A DNA stretch of 57,324 bases. Origin: Leucobacter sp. PH1c (GTDB lineage: Bacteria; Actinomycetota; Actinomycetes; Actinomycetales; Microbacteriaceae). The stretch spans positions 1 to 57,324 of the forward strand of contig NZ_AYMV01000023.1 in the NCBI RefSeq assembly GCF_000633415.1, read 5' to 3'. Of the stretch, positions 47,720 through 55,823 are shown piece after piece (the first letter of the stretch is position 1; every line of letters begins with the position of its first letter). The translations under genes and the position numbers were made by a program. A model generated the notes under the pieces. That model was not told where the DNA came from. It ran no database searches and was given only the letters and a program-made list of their open reading frames with translations.

Positions 47720-49378
47720 ATGGAACGACGCATCATGCACGGGACACGAGCGCTGCGAACTGCGGGCGGGGTGCTCCTCGCCGCGCTGCTGCTGAGCGCC
47801 GGGGGAGTGACCGCCGCGCAGGCCGCGCCGACGATCGTGGATATCGCCGTGACGGACGACGGCTTCGCGGCGCCGAGCTTCCCGATCACGGATCCCGCTC
47901 CCGAAGATGCGACCGTCCGCGCAGTGGACGACGACGAGATCGTCGACGTGCCTGACGCCGCCCTCGCTGCCGCGCTCCGCTCGCGGATCGGGCAGGAGGA
48001 TCTCACCCGAGGCAAGATTCGCGCGCTGACCTGGCTCGACCTCAACGGCCTCCCGATCGCCGATCTCACGGGCCTGGAGTACGCGAGCCGACTGTCCGAC
48101 CTCGAGATGAAGAACACCCGCGTCGTCTCGCTCGAGCCGCTGCGCGGGGCGACGAGCCTCACCTACTTCTTCGCCGGCGGGAGCCCGATCACGAGCATCG
48201 CGCCGCTCGCCGATCTGCCGCGACTCAACTACGTCTCGCTCAACAGCACCGGGATCGACACGATCGAACCGCTGCGCGGCGCCCAGAACCTCGTGCGGCT
48301 GGAGATCGCGAGCACCGCCGTGGGCGACCTCGCCCCGCTCGCGGATTCCCCGCTGTTCCGCGAGATCTACGCGCAGGACACCTTCGTGCAGGATCTCGCG
48401 CCGCTCGCCGGTCTGCGCGAGCTGCGCACGATCTCGGTGCCGTCGACGCGCGCCGCGGACGAGCCCGGCCCGCGCCCCGCGATCGACGACCTCACCTCGA
48501 TCATCGGGCTGCCCGAGCTCACGATCCTCAACGTGAACCGGAACTTCCTGCGAAGCATCCCGTCGCTGGCGAGCTGGCCGAAGCTCCAGCAGGCGGGCTT
48601 CAGCGGGCAGACGGTGCGCGACCGCACCGTGCACCCCTCGGCGACCGAGGCGACGTTCGTGATGACCGATGCTGCCCGCCGCCTCGACATGCCGGACGGG
48701 CAGACGCCCGCGGTCGAGGCGGGCGCCGACGCGGTCGGTGCGGGCGGAGCGCGCTGGTCCGGCCTCGACGAGGACACGGACGAGCTGCGGGCCGAGTTCG
48801 CCCACCGCATCGACGGCACGGGGCCGCGCTATTCGGCCACCGTGATCTACCCCGCCGTGCGGGTGGACTTCGCGGCGGCGCCCGCAGCGGGCGCGCTCGT
48901 CCGCGCGCAGCTGGGGGAGCCGGTCCGCTTCGATTTCCGTGCGCCAGCCGGATTCACGGGTGGCGTCTCCGCCCTCGTCGGGGACGGGATCCCGGGGCTC
49001 GCCCTCTCGGAGGATGGACTCCTGGCGGGGGCCCCGAGCGCCGTCGGGGAGTTCCCCGCGACGGTGACGCGCACCGATGGATACGGGAACACGATTACTC
49101 GGAGCTTCACGATCCTCGTGGCGGACGACGGGGACGGCGGAACGGACGGCGGTACTGACGGTGGCACCGACGGTGGCACCGATGGTGGTACGGGCGGCGG
49201 CACCGACCCGGGCAGCGAGGGCGGCGACGGGGGCGGCACGGCCGTGCCCACTCCGGGGACCGCGGGGGGCCTCGCGCAGACCGGCGGTTCCGCGCCGAGC
49301 GGCGCGCTGCTCGCGGGAGCGCTCCTCGTGATTGGCGCAGCGAGTGCGCTGGGGGCGGCCCGCCTGCGCCGCCGCTGA
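47720..49378 (+). CDS. Leucine-rich-repeat wall-anchored protein with LAQTG sorting signal
   Basis: 552 aa. A Sec signal (ALRTAGGVLLAALLLSAGGV) is followed by an LRR region of about eight short repeats (LTWLDLNGLPIADLTGLE, LNYVSLNSTGIDTIEPL, LVRLEIASTAVGDLAPLAD), then an Ig-like domain (PAVRVDFAAAPAAG, FRAPAGFTGGVSAL), a TDGG tandem repeat (about 49130-49205), and a C-terminal sorting signal LAQTG, then hydrophobic helix SGALLAGALLVIGAASALGA and RLRRR. LAxTG is the class E sortase motif. No sortase gene is in the window. The start is ATG 47720, with GGGGAG 4 nt upstream. A surface-binding role is inferred from the internalin-like layout. Confidence 0.87.
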   Translation: MERRIMHGTRALRTAGGVLLAALLLSAGGVTAAQAAPTIVDIAVTDDGFAAPSFPITDPAPEDATVRAVDDDEIVDVPDAALAAALRSRIGQEDLTRGKIRALTWLDLNGLPIADLTGLEYASRLSDLEMKNTRVVSLEPLRGATSLTYFFAGGSPITSIAPLADLPRLNYVSLNSTGIDTIEPLRGAQNLVRLEIASTAVGDLAPLADSPLFREIYAQDTFVQDLAPLAGLRELRTISVPSTRAADEPGPRPAIDDLTSIIGLPELTILNVNRNFLRSIPSLASWPKLQQAGFSGQTVRDRTVHPSATEATFVMTDAARRLDMPDGQTPAVEAGADAVGAGGARWSGLDEDTDELRAEFAHRIDGTGPRYSATVIYPAVRVDFAAAPAAGALVRAQLGEPVRFDFRAPAGFTGGVSALVGDGIPGLALSEDGLLAGAPSAVGEFPATVTRTDGYGNTITRSFTILVADDGDGGTDGGTDGGTDGGTDGGTGGGTDPGSEGGDGGGTAVPTPGTAGGLAQTGGSAPSGALLAGALLVIGAASALGAARLRRR

Positions 49379-49405
49379 TCTCGTGCGCGGCGTGGCGCGC
49401 ACCGG

Positions 49406-49624
49406 CTACTCGCCGTCGAAGTTCTCCTCGCGGCGGCGGCGCTTCGGGTTCGTCGTGGCCTTCAGGAACAGGCGGACGAGCGACTGCTTCTTCTCGAAGT
49501 AGGCGTGGCGCTCGATCTCACCTGCGGCGTACTGCTCTTCGAGCTCGCGCAGCGTGTCCTCTGCGGCAGCAGCGTCGAAGCGCGAGTGCTGCTCGCCGAA
49601 TTCGTCGCTCGAGCGGATGCGCAT
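49406..49624 (-). CDS. Small SHOCT-like protein
   Basis: 72 aa. LRELEEQYAAGEIERHAYFE resembles the SHOCT motif, a short helical domain involved in oligomerisation. The tail is strongly basic (TTNPKRRRREEN). The start is ATG 49624 with an AGGG site about 7 nt away. It is convergent with the wall protein and lies 115 nt from the tRNA. The function is unknown. Confidence 0.72.
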   Translation of the reverse strand: MRIRSSDEFGEQHSRFDAAAAEDTLRELEEQYAAGEIERHAYFEKKQSLVRLFLKATTNPKRRRREENFDGE

Positions 49625-49739
49625 TTCAGTCCCTCCCACCGGTGGATTCGTGCGGATCGGATGCCGCTCGGCCGTCCCGTCGCGCCCCAGCCTCGGGGCG
49701 GGCTCAGGGCGCGCTCAGGGCAGGGACCGGGGCCCTTCG

Positions 49740-49813
49740 TGCCCCCACTGGGATTCGAACCCAGACTGTGCCGATTTTAAGTCGGCTGCCTCTGCCGGTT
49801 GGGCTATGGGGGC
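49740..49813 (-). tRNA. tRNA-Leu (UAA), short variable loop
   Basis: Minus strand, 74 nt including discriminator A. Acceptor GCCCCCA/TGGGGGC, D-arm GCCC-AACCGGCAGA-GGC, anticodon stem GCCGA/TCGGC with loop CTTAAAA giving anticodon TAA, variable region ACAGT (5 nt), T-arm CTGGG-TTCGAAT-CCCAG. No CCA is encoded. The D-loop has the same spacing as leucine tRNAs, but the long variable arm of class II leucine tRNAs is missing. It reads UUA, a very rare codon in this genome. Confidence 0.92.
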
Positions 49814-49886
49814 GGCACCCCATCGTCCCACATCCGGCGTGCGGGCCAGCGCGCAGCGCGCCACCCCGGGCGGAGCTCGCGCCCGG

Positions 49887-49892
49887 TAGGCT
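49887..49892 (+). promoter_or_regulatory. Leaderless -10 of the 49-aa membrane ORF
   Basis: TAGGCT, then GGGCCC (6 nt), then GTG 49899; no ribosome-binding site. Confidence 0.55.
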
Positions 49893-49898
49893 GGGCCC

Positions 49899-50048
49899 GT
49901 GGTCTTCGCGAAAGTGCTGCTCGTCAGCCTCCTCCTCGGGGCGGCGGCGATCGCCCTCCTCCTGCGCTTCCGCGCCTGGCGCGCGCGCCGCAGCGAGGCC
50001 CGTCGCGCCTGGCAGGCCGAGGTGGACCGCGCCATCGAGAATCGCTGA
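49899..50048 (+). CDS. Small membrane protein, 49 aa
   Basis: GTG 49899 to TGA 50048. One hydrophobic helix (VVFAKVLLVSLLLGAAAIAL) is followed by a basic helical tail (RFRAWRARRSEARRAWQAEV). The TAGGCT-N6-GTG geometry supports a leaderless start. No family recognised. It lies 33 nt before the next gene but each has its own leaderless promoter. Confidence 0.55.
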   Translation: MVFAKVLLVSLLLGAAAIALLLRFRAWRARRSEARRAWQAEVDRAIENR

Positions 50049-50069
50049 GCCGGGACGCTGCCGAGGGCA

Positions 50070-50075
50070 TACACT
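50070..50075 (+). promoter_or_regulatory. Leaderless -10 of the racemase-fold gene
   Basis: TACACT, then GCGGGT (6 nt), then ATG 50082. Confidence 0.65.
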
Positions 50076-50081
50076 GCGGGT

Positions 50082-51332
50082 ATGACACTCGACCTCTCCC
50101 CGGCCGAGATCGGACACGCCGCGGCGGCGCAGCCGTGGCGCGAGCCGGCTCGCTTCTGGGGCGGCCTGCAGGCCGCGACCGCCGAGCTTCCCGCGCCGCT
50201 CGTCGCGCTCAGTACGGCGGCCCTCCGCTGGAACGCGGACGAGCTGCGCCGCCGCGCGGGCGGCCTGCCGATCCGCGTGGCGAGCAAGTCGATCCGCTCG
50301 CGCGGCGTGCTCGACGCGGTGCTCGCGCTCCCCGGCTTCCGCGGCGTTCTCGCGTACACGCTCGCCGAAGCCCTCTGGCTCGCGGAGACGATCGACGACG
50401 TGGTGGTGGGGTACCCGAGCGTCGATCGGGCGTCGATCCGCCGGCTCGGCGCCTCTGCGGAGCTCGCCGCCCGCGTGACGCTCATGGTGGACAGCACGGA
50501 GCAGCTCGACCTGATCGATGCGGTCGTCGCCCCGGCGCAGCGCACGCCCATCCGGGTGTGCCTCGACCTCGACGCGTCCTGGCGCTCGCGCGCGCTCGGG
50601 CACATCGGTGTGCGGCGCTCGCCCGTGCGCGAGCCGCACGAGCTGCGGGCGCTCGCCGCGGCGGTGCACGCGCGGCCGGGTTTCGCGCTCGTCGGCGTCA
50701 TGGCCTACGAGGCGCAGATCGCGGGTGTCGCTGACCGGGCGGGCGGTCGGGCGGAGGCCGCCCTGCTGCGGCGCGTGCAGCGCGCGAGTGCCGCGGAGCT
50801 CGTCGAGCGTCGGGGCGCCGCCGTCGCGGCCGTCCGCGAGGTCGCCGAGCTCGAGTTCGTGAACGGCGGCGGTACGGGATCCTTGGAGCGTACGGCGGCC
50901 GAGTCCGCGGTGACCGAGCTCGCTGCGGGCAGCGGTCTCTACGGCCCGCACCTCTTTGACCACTACTCGGCGTTCGCGGTCGCCCCGGCGCTCGGCTTCG
51001 CCCTCGACGTGGTGCGGCGGCCCAGCCCGGACCGGGCGACGCTGCTCGGCGGCGGCTGGATCGCCTCGGGCCCCGCGGCGGCGGACCGGCTGCCGCTGCC
51101 CGTCTGGCCGGAGGGGCTCGCCTACGAGGCGCGCGAGGGCGCTGGCGAGGTGCAGACACCGCTGCGCGGCGCCGCAGCGCGGGATCTGCGAGCGGGCGAT
51201 CGAGTCTGGCTGCGGCACGCGAAGGCGGGCGAGCCGCTCGAGCACGCGACCGGCATCGTCCCCGTGGGGCCGGACGGCCGCGCGGGCGACGAGATCCCGA
51301 GCTACCGCGGAGAAGGGAAGTGCTTCCTGTGA
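50082..51332 (+). CDS. PLP-dependent alanine-racemase-fold enzyme (amino acid deaminase/aldolase)
   Basis: 416 aa. The PLP lysine is in IRVASKSIRS, with strands and loops of the alanine racemase N-terminal barrel (VVGYPSVDRASIR, ARVTLMVDSTEQLDLID, VCLDLDASW) and a C-terminal D-threonine-aldolase-like beta domain (GSGLYGPHLFDHYSAF, RLPLPVWPEGLAYE). The likely reaction is D-hydroxyamino-acid aldol cleavage or deamination. It is translated with the lactone oxidase (GTGA overlap); the two are a common actinobacterial pair of unknown joint role. Confidence 0.86.
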   Translation: MTLDLSPAEIGHAAAAQPWREPARFWGGLQAATAELPAPLVALSTAALRWNADELRRRAGGLPIRVASKSIRSRGVLDAVLALPGFRGVLAYTLAEALWLAETIDDVVVGYPSVDRASIRRLGASAELAARVTLMVDSTEQLDLIDAVVAPAQRTPIRVCLDLDASWRSRALGHIGVRRSPVREPHELRALAAAVHARPGFALVGVMAYEAQIAGVADRAGGRAEAALLRRVQRASAAELVERRGAAVAAVREVAELEFVNGGGTGSLERTAAESAVTELAAGSGLYGPHLFDHYSAFAVAPALGFALDVVRRPSPDRATLLGGGWIASGPAAADRLPLPVWPEGLAYEAREGAGEVQTPLRGAAARDLRAGDRVWLRHAKAGEPLEHATGIVPVGPDGRAGDEIPSYRGEGKCFL

Positions 51333-52666
51333 CGAATGACCGGCCTGAGCGCCCGGCCCCTGCGCGGAGCACCTGGACGAACTGGGCGCGCACGGAGCGT
51401 TCCTCGCCCGTGCTGACCGTGGCCCCGCGATCCGCCGAGCAGGTGGTCCGCGTGATCGAGCGCGCGCGGGAGACGGGGCACCCCGTCAAGCCCATCGGCG
51501 CCTCGCACAGCTTCACCGCGATCGGCGCGACGGACGGCATCCGGATCGGCCTCGACCGCATGCAGGGCCTCGTCTCCGCCGATCCCGAACGCGGCCGCGT
51601 GACGCTCCGCGGGGGCACGCGGCTCTGGCAACTGCCCGCGATCCTCGGGCCGCTCGGCCTCGCGCTGCCGAACATGGGCGACATCGACCGCCAGTCGATC
51701 ACGGGCGCGACGCAGACGGGCACACACGGCACTGGCCTCGGCCACGGGGGCATCGCGACGGGCATCGTCGGGCTCACGCTCGTCACGGGCACGGGGGAGA
51801 TCCTTCGCATCGACGAGTCGGAGCACGCCGAGCTGCTCCCGGCCGCGGCGCTCGGCCTCGGCGCTCTCGGGATCGTGACCGAGGTGACGCTCCAGTGCGT
51901 GCCCCGGTTCCTGCTGCAGGCGGAGGAAGCGCCCGCCGCACTGGGGGAGGTGCTCGACACGTTCGTGCCGCGCACGCGGGCGGCCGACCACTTCGAGTTC
52001 TTCTGGTTCCCGCACACGCGCGCCGTGCGCACCAAGACGAACACGCGCCTGCCGCTCGCGCACGGCGCTGAGCCTCTCACTCGGCTGTCGCGCTTCGTGG
52101 ACGAGGAACTCGCGAACAACCTCGCCTTCGGCGCCTGCGTCGAACTCGGATCGATCGCCCCCGCGGCGACGCCGGGGATCAACCGCTTCGTCGAGTCCGT
52201 GTCGAGTCGGCGGCGCTACGTCGACGAGTCGCACCGCGTGTTCGTGACGAACCGGCGGATCCGCTTCCGGGAGCTCGAGTACTCGGTGCCGCTCGAGGCG
52301 GTTCCCGAGGTGATGCGCGAACTGGGCGCGATGATCGAGCGCAAGCGCCACCGCGTCTCCTTCCCGATCGAGGTGCGCGCCGCCGCGGCCGACGGGCTCC
52401 TGCTGTCGACGGCGCACGGCCGCGACTCCGGGTACATCGCCGTGCACCGCTTCCACCGGGATCGCGACCGGGAGTACTTCCGGGACGCGGAGGAGATCCT
52501 CGCGGCGCACGCCGGCCGACCCCACTGGGGCAAGATGCACACGCGCGGGGCCGAGGAGCTGCGGGCGGTCTACCCCGAGTTCGACCGCTTCCGCGCGACC
52601 CGCGATCGCCTCGATCCGGATCGCGTGTTCGCGAACCCCTACCTGAGCCGAGTGCTCGGGGAATGA
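51329..52666 (+). CDS. D-arabinono-1,4-lactone oxidase family FAD oxidoreductase
   Basis: 445 aa. The FAD-binding region contains GASHSFTAIGATDGIRIGLD and GATQTGTHGTG, and the C-terminal ALO domain ends PHWGKMHTRGAEELRAVYPE and LDPDRVFANPYLSRVLG. It oxidises an aldonolactone, sugar alcohol or similar substrate with FAD and oxygen or a quinone. The start is GTG 51329, overlapping the upstream gene by 4 nt, with AAGGGAAG 9 nt upstream. Gene order with the racemase-fold enzyme is inferred to be functional. Confidence 0.9.
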   Translation: MTNDRPERPAPARSTWTNWARTERSSPVLTVAPRSAEQVVRVIERARETGHPVKPIGASHSFTAIGATDGIRIGLDRMQGLVSADPERGRVTLRGGTRLWQLPAILGPLGLALPNMGDIDRQSITGATQTGTHGTGLGHGGIATGIVGLTLVTGTGEILRIDESEHAELLPAAALGLGALGIVTEVTLQCVPRFLLQAEEAPAALGEVLDTFVPRTRAADHFEFFWFPHTRAVRTKTNTRLPLAHGAEPLTRLSRFVDEELANNLAFGACVELGSIAPAATPGINRFVESVSSRRRYVDESHRVFVTNRRIRFRELEYSVPLEAVPEVMRELGAMIERKRHRVSFPIEVRAAAADGLLLSTAHGRDSGYIAVHRFHRDRDREYFRDAEEILAAHAGRPHWGKMHTRGAEELRAVYPEFDRFRATRDRLDPDRVFANPYLSRVLGE

Positions 52667-52703
52667 CGAGCGAAGCGCACAGCAGTTTCCGGGCGAAGCT
52701 GGA

Positions 52704-52709
52704 TAGGAT
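52704..52709 (+). promoter_or_regulatory. Leaderless -10 of lemA
   Basis: TAGGAT, then GCAGAT (6 nt), then ATG 52716. Confidence 0.65.
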
Positions 52710-52715
52710 GCAGAT

Positions 52716-53285
52716 ATGTCTGGTGGATTGATTGCCACGCTGATCGTCGTCGGCGTCCTCGTTATTCTCGGCGTGTACGTCTGGGCGACGTACAACTCCC
52801 TCGTGACGCTGCGCGTGCGCGTCGACGAGGCCTGGAGCGACATCACGGTGCAGCTGAAGCGCCGCGCCGATCTGATCCCCTCGCTCATCGAGACGGTCAA
52901 GGGCTACGCGGCCCACGAGAAGTCCGTCTTCGACTCGGTGACGCGGGCGCGCGCGGAGACGATCTCAGCGCAGGGCCCCGCGGAGGCGTCGCAGGCTGAG
53001 AACCACATGCAGTCGGCGCTGAAGAGCATCTTCGCGGTCGCCGAGGCGTACCCCCAGCTGCAGGCCAGCCAGAACTTCCTGCAGCTGCAGAGCGAGCTCG
53101 TCGACACCGAGAACAAGATCCAGGCCTCGCGCCGGTTCTTCAACGGCGGCGTGCGCGAGTACAACACCAAGATCCAGGTGTTCCCGAACACCATCTTCGC
53201 CCGGGGCATGGGCTTCACTGAGCGCGAGTTCTTCGAGGTGACCGACGTCGCCGCGATCTCCGAGCCGCCCCGCATCCAGTTCTAA
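52716..53285 (+). CDS. lemA: LemA family protein
   Basis: 189 aa. An N-terminal membrane helix (LIATLIVVGVLVILGVYVWA) is followed by TYNSLVTLRVRVDEAWSDIT and VQLKRRADLIPSLIETVKGY, the LemA core, and KIQASRRFFNGGVREYNTKI. It is an antiparallel helical bundle outside the membrane. It is found with htpX 12 nt downstream, a widespread pair connected to membrane-protein quality control. Confidence 0.93.
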   Translation: MSGGLIATLIVVGVLVILGVYVWATYNSLVTLRVRVDEAWSDITVQLKRRADLIPSLIETVKGYAAHEKSVFDSVTRARAETISAQGPAEASQAENHMQSALKSIFAVAEAYPQLQASQNFLQLQSELVDTENKIQASRRFFNGGVREYNTKIQVFPNTIFARGMGFTEREFFEVTDVAAISEPPRIQF

Positions 53286-53297
53286 GCGGGGCGGACC

Positions 53298-54170
53298 GTG
53301 TACCGCGCCATTCGACGCAACAAGGTCAACAGCTTCCTGATCATCCTGCTCTTCGTCGGGATCGTCGGCGGCCTCGGCTGGCTGGCCGGCGCGATCTACA
53401 ATTCGCCCGGCATGGTGATCACCGTCGTGGTGATCTCGCTCGGCTACGCGCTGTTCCAGTACTTCATGGCGGGCCGGCAGGCGATCTCCATGAGCGGTGC
53501 CCAGCGCATCACCGAGGCGGAGAACCCGCGCCTCTACCGGATCGTCGAGAACCTCTCGATCACCACGGGAACCCCCATGCCCGAGGTGTACATCGTGCAG
53601 GATCCCGCGCCCAACGCCTTCGCGACGGGCCGTGATCCCGAGCACGCCATGGTCGCCGCGACCACGGGGCTCCTCGACATCATGACGGACGCGGAGCTCG
53701 AGGGCGTCATGGCGCACGAGCTCGGCCACGTGCGTAACTACGACATCCGCGTCTCGATGATCGTCTACGGGCTCGTTGTCGCGGTCGGCATGATCGCGGA
53801 CATGCTCGTGCGCATGGCCTTCTTCGGCAGGAACAACAACAACGGCAACCCCATCGTGCTGATCTTCGGGCTCGTCGCGATGCTCGTCGCCCCACTCGTT
53901 GCGAGCCTCGTCCAGCTCGCCGTCTCGCGGCAGCGCGAGTACCTCGCCGATGCGACGGGCGCGCTCACCACGCGGCACCCCGAGGCGCTCGCGAGCGCGC
54001 TGCACAAGCTCTCCGAGTACGGCCGGCCGCTGCAGAAGCAGCAGTCCAGCATGGCCCACCTCTGGATCGCGGATCCGCTGAAGCCCGGCATGATGCAGCG
54101 CCTGTTCGCGACGCACCCGCCGATCCCGGACCGGATCCGCCGCCTGCTCGACATGGGCGACAAGTTCTGA
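53298..54170 (+). CDS. htpX: HtpX-like M48 zinc metalloprotease
   Basis: 290 aa. Two N-terminal membrane helices (FLIILLFVGIVGGLGWLAGA and MVITVVVISLGYALFQYFMA) precede GVMAHELGHVRNYD with the zinc motif HExxH and the downstream Glu in QREYLADATGALTT. Two more helices lie between. It cleaves misfolded membrane proteins. The start is GTG 53298, 12 nt after lemA. Confidence 0.95.
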   Translation: MYRAIRRNKVNSFLIILLFVGIVGGLGWLAGAIYNSPGMVITVVVISLGYALFQYFMAGRQAISMSGAQRITEAENPRLYRIVENLSITTGTPMPEVYIVQDPAPNAFATGRDPEHAMVAATTGLLDIMTDAELEGVMAHELGHVRNYDIRVSMIVYGLVVAVGMIADMLVRMAFFGRNNNNGNPIVLIFGLVAMLVAPLVASLVQLAVSRQREYLADATGALTTRHPEALASALHKLSEYGRPLQKQQSSMAHLWIADPLKPGMMQRLFATHPPIPDRIRRLLDMGDKF

Positions 54171-54239
54171 TCCCCGCCCGCGCACCGGCGGGCGGCTTCG
54201 GGGATAGGGTGGAGTGAGCCGAAGGGGGTCGCTCGCACC

Positions 54240-55700
54240 GTGTCCAGCATGTTCCGCTCACTCTCCGTGCGCAACTACCGCATCTGGTTCGGGGGTGCCT
54301 TCGTCTCGAACATCGGCGCCTGGATGCAGGCGACGACCCAGAACTGGGTCGTCCTCACCGAGCTGACCGATACGAACGCCGCGGCCGTCGGCACCACGAT
54401 GGCGCTCCAGTTCGGGCCGCAGTTGCTGCTCGTGCCGTTCAGTGGCGCCGTCGCAGACCGCTTCGACCGCCGGAAGGTGCTGCTCGTTACGCAGAGCCTC
54501 CTCATGCTGCTCGCTTTCGGCCTTGGCACGCTGCTCGTGCTGGGCGCCGCCTCGATCTGGCACCTCTACGGCTTCGCGCTCGCGCTCGGCATCGTCAACG
54601 CCTTCGACACGACCTCGCGGCAGGCGTTCGTCTCTGATCTGGTGGAAACCGACCAGCTGTCGAACGCGGTCGCACTGAACTCCGCCTCCTTCAACTCGGC
54701 CCGGCTCATCGGACCGGCGGTCGCGGGCATCCTCATCGCCGCCGTGGGCTCCGGCTGGGTGTTTATCATCAACGGCGTCTCATTCCTCGCCGTGCTCGGG
54801 GCGCTGCTCATGATCACGACCCGGCGCACGGCGCCGCCCCCGCAGGGTCGCCGCGAGTCCCAGCTGCGGCAGCTCTCAGCGGGATTCCGCTACGTCAGGC
54901 AGCGGCACGACCTGCTCATCATCTTCCTGATCGTGTTCCTCGTGGGCGCGTTCAGCATGAACTTCCCCGTGATGTCGTCCACGATGGCGGTCGAGTTCGG
55001 TCGCGGGGCCGGCGACTACGGGCTCCTGTCCTCGATCCTCGCGATCGGTTCGCTCTCGGGAGCGTTGCTCTCGGCCCGCCGCCCGGAAGCCCGGATGCGG
55101 GTCGTCATCGCCTCCGTCGGCGGGATCGCGCTCGTGAGTCTCGTCGCCGCGCTCATGCCGAGCTTCTGGACCTTCGCGCTCACGCTCGTATTCCTCGGCT
55201 TCGCGATCTCGACGATGCTGACGACAGCGAACGGCTTCGTGCAGACAACGGCCGATCCCGCCGTGCGCGGCCGGGTGCTCGCGCTCTACATGGCGATCCT
55301 CATGGGCGGCACACCGATCGGCGCCCCGCTCGTCGGTGCCGCCGCCGACGCGCTCGGCCCGCGCTCGACGCTCATCATCAGCGCCGCGGCCGCGTTCGCC
55401 GCGTTCGGGATCGGGATGACCTGGCTGCTCACCGAGCGGGGACTGCGCTTCCACCGAGAGGGGTGGAACTGGCGGGTCACCCACGTCGGCCGTCCCGGGC
55501 TCGACGACGATCCCGGGAAGCAGTCCGAGACGCTCACGGCGCCGATCTCCGTGCTGCGACGCGACCCCGATGTGGTGGGGGAGTCCGCGCCGCAGGAGGG
55601 GGCAACGGGAACGATTCGGATCGAGGGCGAGGCTGATCCAGGCGGTGCCGACGCGCCGGGCGAGGGTGCCCCGACCGGGCCTGGCGGGCCCGCGCGCTGA
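54240..55700 (+). CDS. MFS transporter, EntS-like exporter family
   Basis: 486 aa. About twelve membrane helices; motif A between helices 2 and 3 reads GAVADRFDRRKVLL. NYRIWFGGAFVSNIGAWMQA at the N-terminus and the LNSASFNSARLIGPAVAGIL region are typical of the enterobactin-exporter-like group. A disordered Gly/Asp/Pro-rich C-terminal tail of about 60 residues follows. The start is GTG 54240 (ATG 54249 possible), with TAGGGT at 54205-54210 as a -10. The substrate is unknown. Confidence 0.9.
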   Translation: MSSMFRSLSVRNYRIWFGGAFVSNIGAWMQATTQNWVVLTELTDTNAAAVGTTMALQFGPQLLLVPFSGAVADRFDRRKVLLVTQSLLMLLAFGLGTLLVLGAASIWHLYGFALALGIVNAFDTTSRQAFVSDLVETDQLSNAVALNSASFNSARLIGPAVAGILIAAVGSGWVFIINGVSFLAVLGALLMITTRRTAPPPQGRRESQLRQLSAGFRYVRQRHDLLIIFLIVFLVGAFSMNFPVMSSTMAVEFGRGAGDYGLLSSILAIGSLSGALLSARRPEARMRVVIASVGGIALVSLVAALMPSFWTFALTLVFLGFAISTMLTTANGFVQTTADPAVRGRVLALYMAILMGGTPIGAPLVGAAADALGPRSTLIISAAAAFAAFGIGMTWLLTERGLRFHREGWNWRVTHVGRPGLDDDPGKQSETLTAPISVLRRDPDVVGESAPQEGATGTIRIEGEADPGGADAPGEGAPTGPGGPAR

Positions 55701-55761
55701 GCCCGCCGCGCCGCCGGAAGAACGCGGCGCTTGGCGGGTGGCCGCGGCATGCGTTCAGGGG

Positions 55762-55767
55762 TAGGCT
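55762..55767 (+). promoter_or_regulatory. -10 box TAGGCT of aspA
   Basis: TAGGCT gives a leader of about 50 nt; AGGAG precedes GTG 55824 by 11 nt. Confidence 0.5.
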
Positions 55768-55823
55768 GGACGAGTTCCCGGCGGCCTGTCCGCACCCTTT
55801 CCGACACAGGAGCTAGATACCCG

